From an uncultured Lachnospiraceae bacterium (GTDB taxonomy: Bacteria > Bacillota > Clostridia > Lachnospirales > Lachnospiraceae), in NCBI GenBank assembly GCA_910577645.1, contig CAJTOL010000009.1:1-56906 (forward strand): a stretch of DNA of 56,906 nucleotides, read 5' to 3'. Both the position numbers and the translations under genes were made by a program. Shown here in pieces: positions 49,844 to 56,906 of this stretch (position 1 is the first letter of the stretch; the number at the start of each line of letters is the position of its first letter). The notes beneath the pieces are model-generated. The model had not been told where the DNA came from and did not search any database. It saw only the letters and a list, made by a program, of their open reading frames with translations.

Positions 49844-50002
49844 TATGTAACAGTTTAGACGGCGGGAGAATCTGATAAGAAATTTGACATCAAGCTTGCT
49901 TGCATGTCAAATTTCTTATCAGATTCCCTATCGGATGAACATCCGATGCTCCCTGCCCGGCTTAGCCGGGCAGGGAGATACCCCCGTCTCAACTGTCACA
50001 TA
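49844..50002. repeat. 159-bp cloverleaf-like multi-hairpin element B
   Basis: The ends 49844-49865 and 49981-50002 are inverted repeats matching at 19 of 22 positions. Inside are three hairpins: a perfect 23-bp stem (49868-49890 with 49904-49926), an 8-bp stem ATCGGATG/CATCCGAT (49930-49947), and a perfect 13-bp stem CTCCCTGCCCGGC/GCCGGGCAGGGAG (49949-49977). No T run and no coding frame. It fills most of the gap between the transpeptidase and mutS, and resembles a small non-autonomous mobile element. Confidence 0.75.
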
Positions 50003-50037
50003 ATCTTACCGACAGAGAAAAGAAAGGATTATAACGC

Positions 50038-52704
50038 GTGGCTGGATTATCACCAATGATGGTCCACTATATGGAGACCAAAGAGCAATATAAGGACTGC
50101 ATTTTATTTTACCGGCTGGGTGATTTTTATGAAATGTTCTTTGACGATGCAGTAACTGTGTCCAGAGAACTGGAGCTTACCCTCACCGGAAAAGAATGTG
50201 GATTAGAGGAACGTGCGCCTATGTGCGGCGTTCCTCATCATGCTGTAGATGTATATTTAAACCGGCTGGTCCAAAAAGGATATAAAGTTGCAATTGCAGA
50301 ACAGATGGAGGATCCCAAGTTTGCCAAAGGGCTGGTAAAACGGGAAGTGGTTCGGATTGTGACCCCGGGAACAATTACCAGTGCACAGGCATTAGACGAG
50401 ACCAAAAACAACTACCTGATGGGGATAGTATACCTGGGGGAAGTGTTTGGTCTGGCTACTGCTGACATCAGTACTGGTGATTTTTTCGTGACAGAGGTTG
50501 GATCAGAGCGGGATCTTTTTGACGAAATTAATAAGTTTTCTCCCTCTGAAATAGTGTGCAATGAAGCATTTTACATGTCCGGCGTGGAGATCGATGAGAT
50601 TAAAAACCGGTATCATACCGTGATCGCTTCTTTAGACAGCCGCTTTTTCAGCGACGACAGCTGCCGCCAGCTTTTAAAAGAGCATTTTAAGGTAAGCCAT
50701 TTAAGCGGGCTGGGCCTGGGCGATTATGAGACCGCCATTGTGGCGGCCGGAGCCGTAATGCGGTATCTTTATGAGACTCAGAAAAGCACTCTGGATCATT
50801 TAACTACCATCACTCCCTACAGCGTAGGGCAGTATATGATTGTGGACACCTCCACCAGACGGAATCTGGAGCTTTTGGAAACCCTTCGGGAAAAGCAGAA
50901 AAGGGGTTCTCTTTTGTGGGTCTTAGATAAGACCAGGACTGCCATGGGGGCACGTATGCTCCGTACCTTTTTGGAGCAGCCTCTTATTCATCGGGACCAG
51001 ATCCTGCTCCGCCAGGAGGTAATCCAAGAATTTAATATGAACTATATTTCCAGAGAAGAGATCCGGGAGTATTTAAATCCCATCTATGATCTGGAGCGGC
51101 TTATCGGCCGTATCAGCTATAAGACCGCAGGCCCCAGGGATCTGATTTCCTTTCAGAATTCCCTTGGTATGCTTCCCCATATTAAACAGATCCTGACAGA
51201 ATTTTCCGCTTCTCTTTTAAAGGAGATAAATGAGGCTCTGGATCCTCTGGAGGATTTATACAATCTGCTTCGCCAGGCCATTGTGGAGGATCCTCCAATC
51301 GGCCTCCGGGAAGGTGGAATTATCCGGGAGGGATTTAATGAGGAAGCAGACAAGCTGCGCCATGCAAAGACAGAGGGAAAGACCTGGCTTGCCGACCTGG
51401 AACTTCGGGAGCGGGAAAAAACAGGGATTAAAAACTTAAAAATCAAATATAATAAAGTTTTCGGCTATTATTTTGAGGTAACCAATTCCTTTAAAAATCT
51501 GGTGCCCGGGTATTTTATCCGCCGGCAGACTCTGGCCAACGCAGAACGTTACACAACAGATGAGCTTAAAAACCTGGAGGAAATTATTTTGGGAGCAGAG
51601 GATAAGCTCTTTTCCCTGGAATATGATCTGTTCTGTCAGGTAAGGGAACAGATTGCATCCCAGGTGGTGCGAATTCAAAAAACAGCCAAGGCCATTGCCG
51701 GAGTTGATGTCTTTGCCTCCCTCTCTGTGGTAGCTACAAAAAACAACTATGTAAAACCTTCTATAAATGAAAAGGGCATTATCCAGATTCATGGCGGACG
51801 CCATCCGGTGGTGGAACAGATGATCCCCGACTCCACTTTTGTATCTAATGATACTTATTTAGACAACAATAAAAATCGTATTTCCATTATCACCGGACCT
51901 AACATGGCGGGAAAGTCCACCTATATGCGGCAAGTGGCGTTAATTGTCCTGATGGCCCAGATCGGCTGTTTTGTTCCGGCTGAGGATGCCAATATCGGCA
52001 TCTGTGACCGGATTTTTACCAGAGTGGGGGCATCGGATGACTTGGCTGCAGGCCAGAGTACCTTTATGGTGGAAATGACCGAGGTAGCTAATATCCTGCG
52101 GAATGCAACCAAAAGCAGCCTTCTTATTTTAGACGAGATCGGAAGAGGCACCAGTACCTTTGACGGCCTTTCCATTGCCTGGGCAGTGGTGGAGCACATC
52201 AGCAATACCAGACTTTTGGGAGCGAAAACCTTGTTTGCCACCCATTACCATGAGCTTACGGAACTGGAAGGGGCTATGAGCGGTGTCAACAACTACTGTA
52301 TCGCCGTCAAAGAGCAGGGGGAGGACATCGTTTTCCTGCGAAAGATTATCAAAGGGGGAGCAGACAAAAGCTACGGTATCCAGGTGGCCAAGCTGGCAGG
52401 GGTGCCGGATTCGGTTATTTCCAGAGCCAAAGAGCTGGTAGAGGAACTGACCAACGCCGACATTACCGCCAAAGCCAGGGAGATTGCAGAAAGTTCAGCC
52501 GGTATAAACGTCCGCAAGGCGGTTCCCAAGCCGGATGAGGTAGATCTTTTGCAGATGTCCTTTTTGGATGCGGTAAAGGATGATGATATTATCCGGGAGC
52601 TGGGAGAGCTGGAACTTTCCCAGATGACCCCTATTGACGCACTGAATACCCTTTACCGCCTGCAGAACCGGTTGAAAAACCGTTGGGACGGCCAGGGGAA
52701 CTAA
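50038..52704 (+). CDS. mutS: DNA mismatch repair protein MutS
   Basis: A 888-residue mismatch-recognition ATPase. The N-terminal domain has GDFYEMFFDDA, with the Phe-x-Glu mismatch wedge region. Walker A is GPNMAGKSTYMRQ and the later motifs are STFMVEMTEVANILRNAT and LILDEIGRGTSTFDGLSIAWA. Start is GTG 50038 after AAAGGA (50022-50027); ATG 50056 is a weaker alternative. The gene is 24 nt upstream of mutL. Confidence 0.97.
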   Translation: MAGLSPMMVHYMETKEQYKDCILFYRLGDFYEMFFDDAVTVSRELELTLTGKECGLEERAPMCGVPHHAVDVYLNRLVQKGYKVAIAEQMEDPKFAKGLVKREVVRIVTPGTITSAQALDETKNNYLMGIVYLGEVFGLATADISTGDFFVTEVGSERDLFDEINKFSPSEIVCNEAFYMSGVEIDEIKNRYHTVIASLDSRFFSDDSCRQLLKEHFKVSHLSGLGLGDYETAIVAAGAVMRYLYETQKSTLDHLTTITPYSVGQYMIVDTSTRRNLELLETLREKQKRGSLLWVLDKTRTAMGARMLRTFLEQPLIHRDQILLRQEVIQEFNMNYISREEIREYLNPIYDLERLIGRISYKTAGPRDLISFQNSLGMLPHIKQILTEFSASLLKEINEALDPLEDLYNLLRQAIVEDPPIGLREGGIIREGFNEEADKLRHAKTEGKTWLADLELREREKTGIKNLKIKYNKVFGYYFEVTNSFKNLVPGYFIRRQTLANAERYTTDELKNLEEIILGAEDKLFSLEYDLFCQVREQIASQVVRIQKTAKAIAGVDVFASLSVVATKNNYVKPSINEKGIIQIHGGRHPVVEQMIPDSTFVSNDTYLDNNKNRISIITGPNMAGKSTYMRQVALIVLMAQIGCFVPAEDANIGICDRIFTRVGASDDLAAGQSTFMVEMTEVANILRNATKSSLLILDEIGRGTSTFDGLSIAWAVVEHISNTRLLGAKTLFATHYHELTELEGAMSGVNNYCIAVKEQGEDIVFLRKIIKGGADKSYGIQVAKLAGVPDSVISRAKELVEELTNADITAKAREIAESSAGINVRKAVPKPDEVDLLQMSFLDAVKDDDIIRELGELELSQMTPIDALNTLYRLQNRLKNRWDGQGN

Positions 52705-52728
52705 GCAGGATGGGAATGAGAAATCAGA

Positions 52729-54612
52729 ATGAGTATTGCAGTATTAGACGAAAATACAATCAATAAAATTGCCGCCGGAGAAGTTATTGAACGGCCTTCC
52801 TCTATCGTAAAAGAGCTTTTGGAAAATGCCATAGATGCGGATGCCACTGCCATCACTGTAGAAATAAGAGATGGAGGGACCTCCTTAATCCGGATAACAG
52901 ACAATGGCTGCGGAATAGAGAAAGCTCAGGTTCCCATGGCATTTCTGCGCCATGCCACCAGTAAGATCCGAAGGGCGGAGGATTTGGCCTCCGTCATGTC
53001 TTTAGGCTTTCGGGGCGAAGCTCTTTCCAGCATTGCCGCAGTGGCCAGGGTGGAGCTGATTACCAAAACCGGTAATGAGCTGGCTGGCAGCCGCTACCGC
53101 ATAGAAGGCGGTATGGAACTGGGGATAGAGGAGGTGGGAGTGCCGGAAGGAACTACCTTTTTAGTTCGGGATCTGTTTTACAATACTCCTGCCAGAAAAA
53201 AGTTTTTAAAATCCCCGTCCACCGAGGGCAGTTATGTTCAGGATTTTGTGGAAAAAATTGCCCTTTCCAGACCGGATATTTCCATTCGGTATGTAAAAGG
53301 AGGGAGCAGCGTCCTTCATACGTCCGGAAACCATAATTTAAAAGATATTATTTATGAGATTTACGGCAGGGAGCTGACCGCCAATCTTTTGAAAATAGAG
53401 GAGAGGGAAGGCCCTGTAAAGGTATCCGGTTATATTTGCAAGCCTGTTGTAGGCCGTTCCAGCCGAAACTGCGAAATTTATTTTATTAATGGCAGATATA
53501 TTAAAAATCCATTGATCAGCAGGGCCATTGAGGAAGCCTACCGGCCCTTTCTCATGAAGCACAAATTTCCTTTTACCGTGCTTCATTTTACCATAGACAC
53601 CAAGGCGCTGGATGTAAATGTCCATCCCGCAAAAATGGAAGTACGGTTTGAAAATGGAGAGGCTGTCTACGAGACGGTTTATCAAGCTGTGTCGGAAGCC
53701 CTTCACGAAAAAGAGCTGATTCCGCAGATATCTCTTACAGAACCAAAGGAAGAAGAGAAGCAAAAAGAAAACAGGTTCCTTTTTCCGGAGAATAAAAAAC
53801 GAGTTCCTGAGCCTTTTGAGAAAAAAAGGCTGGCAGTTCAGCAGCTAAAGGAGCCGGAAGTTCCTTATGGAAGTAAAGGAACCGCTTTTCAAGTCCCGCC
53901 TCCCCCTGCAAAAGTGTCAAAATCCCCGGCCTCTTTTCAACAGCCGGAGCCGGAAAAGCCCCTGGAAAATCCGCCGGAGCCAAAGTCCCGGCAAATGGAT
54001 TTGTTTGACGGAAAGCTATTGGAGCCAAAGGCCCGTTTTCAGCACAAGCTTCTTGGACAGCTGTTTGACACTTACTGGTTGGTAGAGTACCAGGAACAGC
54101 TTTTTATTATCGACCAGCATGCGGCCCATGAAAAGGTGCTTTATGAAAAGACTATGAAATCCCTGAAGGAGAGAGCCTACGATTCCCAGATGGTAAGCCC
54201 GCCTATTATTTTGACCTTGACTGTTCAGGAAGAGGTTGCCCTTACTGCCCATCTTCCCTATTTTACGGATCTGGGATTTGAGATTGAACCTTTTGGAGGC
54301 CGGGAATATGCGGTAAGAGGGATCCCTTCCAATCTTCTTTCCATTGCCAAAAAAGAGCTTTTTATGGATATGCTGGGAAGCCTTACAGAAGAAAAGACCC
54401 ATGCAAATCTGGAGATGATTTATGAGAGAGTGGCTTCCATGTCCTGCAAGGCAGCGGTAAAAGGCGGCCACGCCTTAAACGCCAGGGAAGCGGATCAGCT
54501 TATTGACGAGCTGTTAGAGCTGGAAAATCCTTATGCATGCCCTCACGGGCGTCCCACCATCATATCCATGAGCAAATATGAGCTGGAAAAGAAATTTAAA
54601 AGAATTGTTTAA
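52729..54612 (+). CDS. mutL: DNA mismatch repair protein MutL
   Basis: A 627-residue MutL. The GHKL ATPase N-terminus has IAAGEVIERPSSIVKELLENAIDA, DNGCGI and FRGEALSSIA. A Pro/Glu/Lys-rich linker spans about residues 340-440. The C-terminal domain holds DQHAAHEKVLYE, the DQHA(X)2E(X)4E endonuclease motif, with SCKAAVKGG and CPHGRP. This MutL should nick DNA itself, consistent with the absence of MutH in Firmicutes. Confidence 0.97.
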   Translation: MSIAVLDENTINKIAAGEVIERPSSIVKELLENAIDADATAITVEIRDGGTSLIRITDNGCGIEKAQVPMAFLRHATSKIRRAEDLASVMSLGFRGEALSSIAAVARVELITKTGNELAGSRYRIEGGMELGIEEVGVPEGTTFLVRDLFYNTPARKKFLKSPSTEGSYVQDFVEKIALSRPDISIRYVKGGSSVLHTSGNHNLKDIIYEIYGRELTANLLKIEEREGPVKVSGYICKPVVGRSSRNCEIYFINGRYIKNPLISRAIEEAYRPFLMKHKFPFTVLHFTIDTKALDVNVHPAKMEVRFENGEAVYETVYQAVSEALHEKELIPQISLTEPKEEEKQKENRFLFPENKKRVPEPFEKKRLAVQQLKEPEVPYGSKGTAFQVPPPPAKVSKSPASFQQPEPEKPLENPPEPKSRQMDLFDGKLLEPKARFQHKLLGQLFDTYWLVEYQEQLFIIDQHAAHEKVLYEKTMKSLKERAYDSQMVSPPIILTLTVQEEVALTAHLPYFTDLGFEIEPFGGREYAVRGIPSNLLSIAKKELFMDMLGSLTEEKTHANLEMIYERVASMSCKAAVKGGHALNAREADQLIDELLELENPYACPHGRPTIISMSKYELEKKFKRIV

Positions 54613-54676
54613 TGAGAGTTTACCCTCAGCGGACAACCCTGTTTGTGCTGAAAATATGCACAGAATGGAGGAAATT

Positions 54677-55618
54677 GTGAAACTCCCCCTGATTGTTCTT
54701 ACAGGTCCTACAGCAGTAGGAAAAACTTCCCTGTCCATCCGTTTGGCCAAGGCGGTGGGAGGGGAGATTATCAGCGCGGATTCCATGCAGGTATATCGCC
54801 ATATGGACATTGGTTCCGCCAAAGTAACCAGAGAGGAGATGGATGGGGTTCCCCACCATTTAATTGATATTCTGGAGCCTGACGAAGAGTTTAACGTAGT
54901 GATATTTCAGGACAGAGCCAAAGCCGCCATAGAAGAAATCCGGGCCAGAGGACATGTTCCGGTTATCGCCGGCGGCACAGGCTTTTATATCCAGGCCCTG
55001 GTTTACGATATTGACTTTAAGGAAAATGAGGAGGGCGGAAGGGTACGCCGGGAATTAGAGGATCTGGCCGGCAAAAACGGCCCGGCTTATCTCCACCATC
55101 TGCTGGCGCAAGCGGATCCGGAATCCGCCCGGAGTATCCACCCAAACAATGTGAAGCGGGTAATCCGCGCCCTGGAATATTACCGGCAGACCGGAGAGAA
55201 AATATCCCTTCACAATGAAACAGAACGAGGAAAGGAATCCCCCTATCAGCTTTTCTATTATGTGCTGAATACAGACAGAGAGACTCTGTATAAACGGATC
55301 GACAGCCGGGTGGATCAAATGCTGGAAAAAGGGCTTGTAAAAGAGGTGCAGGCTTTAAAAGCCAGGGGCTGTACCAGAGAACTGGTATCCATGCAGGGCC
55401 TTGGTTATAAGGAAATTCTGGACTATCTGGATGGAAAAACGACCCTTCAGGAAGCGGTTTATATTTTAAAAAGGGACACCCGGCATTTTGCCAAACGCCA
55501 ATTAACCTGGTTTCGAAGGGAACGGGATGTAAGATGGCTGAACCTTCCCCAATTTGACAATGATACCGGCAAAGTGTTGTCCCATATTTTACAGGAATGG
55601 AGAAAAGAAGCTTTATGA
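54677..55618 (+). CDS. miaA: tRNA dimethylallyltransferase MiaA
   Basis: A 313-residue enzyme that transfers dimethylallyl to A37 of tRNAs reading UNN codons, the substrate step before MiaB. It has P-loop GPTAVGKTSLS, SADSMQVYRHMDIGSAK and AGGTGFYIQALVYDIDF. GTG 54677 is 5 nt after GGAGG (54667-54671) and gives the family N-terminus KLPLIVLTGPTAVGK; the in-frame ATGs at 54656 and 54665 and an overlap into mutL (54578) are less likely. Confidence 0.94.
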   Translation: MKLPLIVLTGPTAVGKTSLSIRLAKAVGGEIISADSMQVYRHMDIGSAKVTREEMDGVPHHLIDILEPDEEFNVVIFQDRAKAAIEEIRARGHVPVIAGGTGFYIQALVYDIDFKENEEGGRVRRELEDLAGKNGPAYLHHLLAQADPESARSIHPNNVKRVIRALEYYRQTGEKISLHNETERGKESPYQLFYYVLNTDRETLYKRIDSRVDQMLEKGLVKEVQALKARGCTRELVSMQGLGYKEILDYLDGKTTLQEAVYILKRDTRHFAKRQLTWFRRERDVRWLNLPQFDNDTGKVLSHILQEWRKEAL

Positions 55619-56904
55619 ATACCAGCCACATGTATGAAAAATTAGGAATCTCCAAAGAGATTTTAGACTTTGGAGCTGCCATAGAAGAATCTTTAAAAGA
55701 ACGTTTTTTAGAAATAGACGCCACTGCGGAGTACAACCAGCTAAAGGTGATCCACGGGATGCAAAAATGCCGGGTCAGCGACACCCATTTTGCCGCCACC
55801 ACAGGATATGGTTATAATGACGCGGGGAGAGACACCCTGGAAGAAGTTTACGCCCAGGTATTTCATGGGGAAAGCGCTCTGGTACGCCCTCAGTTAATCA
55901 GCGGTACTCATGCCCTCCACATTGCATTATCCTCTAATCTTCGACCGGGAGATCAGCTTTTATCCCCGGTGGGAAAGCCCTATGACACCCTGGAGGAAGT
56001 CATCGGGATCCGGGATTCCGTAGGTTCTTTAAAGGAATATGGAGTTTCTTACTGCCAGGTGGATCTTCTGCAAAACGGAGATTTTGATTTTGACGGCATA
56101 CGAAAAGCCATAAACGAAAAAACCAGACTGGTGACCATTCAAAGATCCAAGGGATATCAAACCCGCCCAACCCTGTCTGTAGAGCGGATTGGACAGCTTA
56201 TCTCTTTTATAAAAGAGATAAAGCCGGATGTAATCTGTATGGTAGACAACTGCTACGGAGAATTTGTGGAACCCATAGAGCCTTTGGATGTAGGCGCCGA
56301 TATGATGGTAGGCTCTCTTATTAAAAATCCCGGAGGCGGCCTGGCTCCCATTGGCGGTTACATCGTAGGCCGGACAGACTGTATTGAACGGGCGGCAGCG
56401 CGCCTCAGCGCTCCCGGGCTTGGGAAAGAGGTAGGGGCCAGCCTGGGGTTAAACCAGTCCTTTTTCCAGGGCCTGTTTTTAGCTCCCACCGTAGTGGCAG
56501 GCGCATTAAAGGGGGCAATTTTTGCTGCCAATCTCTATGAACGTCTGGGCTTTTCTGTTGTGCCGGACAGCAGGGAATCCCGCCACGACATTATCCAGGC
56601 CATTACCTTTGGAAAGCCGGAGGGAGTGATTGCCTTCTGCGAGGGAATCCAGGCGGCGGCTCCTGTAGACAGCTATGTAACCCCTGAGCCATGGGATATG
56701 CCGGGATATGACGCTCCGGTGATTATGGCTGCAGGAGCGTTTATACAGGGGGCTTCCATTGAACTTAGCGCCGACGGCCCCATAAAGCCTCCCTATGCCG
56801 TATACTTTCAGGGCGGACTTACCTGGTACCACGCCAAACTGGGAATCCTGAAATCTCTGCAGAAGGTCTGGGAAGCCGGTCTTGTAAAGCTTCCTGTCAC
56901 ATAA
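55615..56904 (+). CDS. PLP-dependent methionine gamma-lyase/aluminium-resistance family protein (YnbB-like)
   Basis: A 429-residue PLP enzyme of the Alu_res/YnbB family, related to cystathionine gamma-synthase-type enzymes. The PLP lysine is in MVGSLIKNPGGGLAP, preceded by MVDNCYGEFVE (Asp contacting the pyridine N). FAATTGYGYNDAGRDTLEEVYAQVF and RPQLISGTHALHIAL are family segments. The true substrate is not firmly known. ATG 55615 overlaps the miaA stop as ATGA; ATG 55597 is a possible earlier start without a usable ribosome binding site. The gene is complete, ending 2 nt before the window edge. Confidence 0.87.
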   Translation: MNTSHMYEKLGISKEILDFGAAIEESLKERFLEIDATAEYNQLKVIHGMQKCRVSDTHFAATTGYGYNDAGRDTLEEVYAQVFHGESALVRPQLISGTHALHIALSSNLRPGDQLLSPVGKPYDTLEEVIGIRDSVGSLKEYGVSYCQVDLLQNGDFDFDGIRKAINEKTRLVTIQRSKGYQTRPTLSVERIGQLISFIKEIKPDVICMVDNCYGEFVEPIEPLDVGADMMVGSLIKNPGGGLAPIGGYIVGRTDCIERAAARLSAPGLGKEVGASLGLNQSFFQGLFLAPTVVAGALKGAIFAANLYERLGFSVVPDSRESRHDIIQAITFGKPEGVIAFCEGIQAAAPVDSYVTPEPWDMPGYDAPVIMAAGAFIQGASIELSADGPIKPPYAVYFQGGLTWYHAKLGILKSLQKVWEAGLVKLPVT

Positions 56905-56906
56905 CG

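Noticed and set aside
1..56906. CRISPR array, prophage, transposase gene, tRNA or rRNA genes
   Set aside because: No regularly spaced repeats, integrase/transposase or structural-phage frames, or tRNA/rRNA sequences were seen on either strand.

Overview
The window is a gene-dense stretch of chromosome from an anaerobic, spore-forming Firmicute. It most likely comes from the Lachnospiraceae (Clostridium cluster XIVa). The reasons are the conserved ylxM-ffh-rpsP-khpA-rimM-trmD-rplS block, sporulation genes (spoIVA, yqfC, yqfD, a SpoVB-like flippase) with SigE-like promoters, a long (397-residue) ribose-phosphate pyrophosphokinase, strong AGGAGG ribosome binding sites, and frequent overlapping starts in long co-directional operons. 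All genes except prs read on the + strand. I see no phage, insertion sequence with a transposase, CRISPR array, tRNA or rRNA. This is core genome, so the more unusual signals are in the regulatory and intergenic DNA.

Layout. (1) 1-8371: SRP, ribosome-maturation and tRNA-modification genes (ylxM, ffh, rpsP, khpA, rimM, trmD, rplS), two type I signal peptidases flanking the ribosome GTPase gene rbgA, then rnhB, yraN and pgeF. (2) prs on the minus strand, divergent from a PDZ/radical-SAM protein (DUF512), der, plsY and gpsA. (3) 14361-19387: a complete branched-chain amino-acid ABC transporter, livJHMGF, with a strong promoter, a roughly 155-nt structured leader and a hairpin after livJ. (4) 19447-24953: a small RelA/SpoT-like HD protein, spoIVA, a beta-CASP metallo-beta-lactamase RNase, RNase HI and a membrane-anchored LprI-like protein. 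(5) A 42-aa membrane peptide, alaS and rpsU. (6) 28296-34390: a beta-glucoside PTS cluster made of an unusual HPr, a LicR-type regulator, IIB, IIC, IIA and a GH1 6-phospho-beta-glucosidase. (7) yqfC, yqfD, phoH, ybeY, a DUF3048 lipoprotein, a SpoVB-like flippase and a BofC-like small protein. (8) Two flavoproteins, then proB, DUF896, 5-formyl-THF cyclo-ligase and proA. (9) miaB, a ChW/L,D-transpeptidase, mutS, mutL, miaA and a PLP enzyme of the methionine gamma-lyase/aluminium-resistance family, which ends at the window edge.

The observations most worth a second look are these. A hairpin upstream of spoIVA has the spoIVA ribosome binding site as its right arm and a SigE-like -10 at its loop. 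A probable 97-bp insertion has duplicated the Shine-Dalgarno region of the beta-CASP RNase gene. Two intergenic multi-hairpin elements share related terminal inverted repeats. The livJ leader has mutually exclusive pairings. An HPr with Gln at the conserved Arg17 position sits next to a PTS regulator. A perfect LexA-type box lies upstream of the ylxM-ffh promoter.
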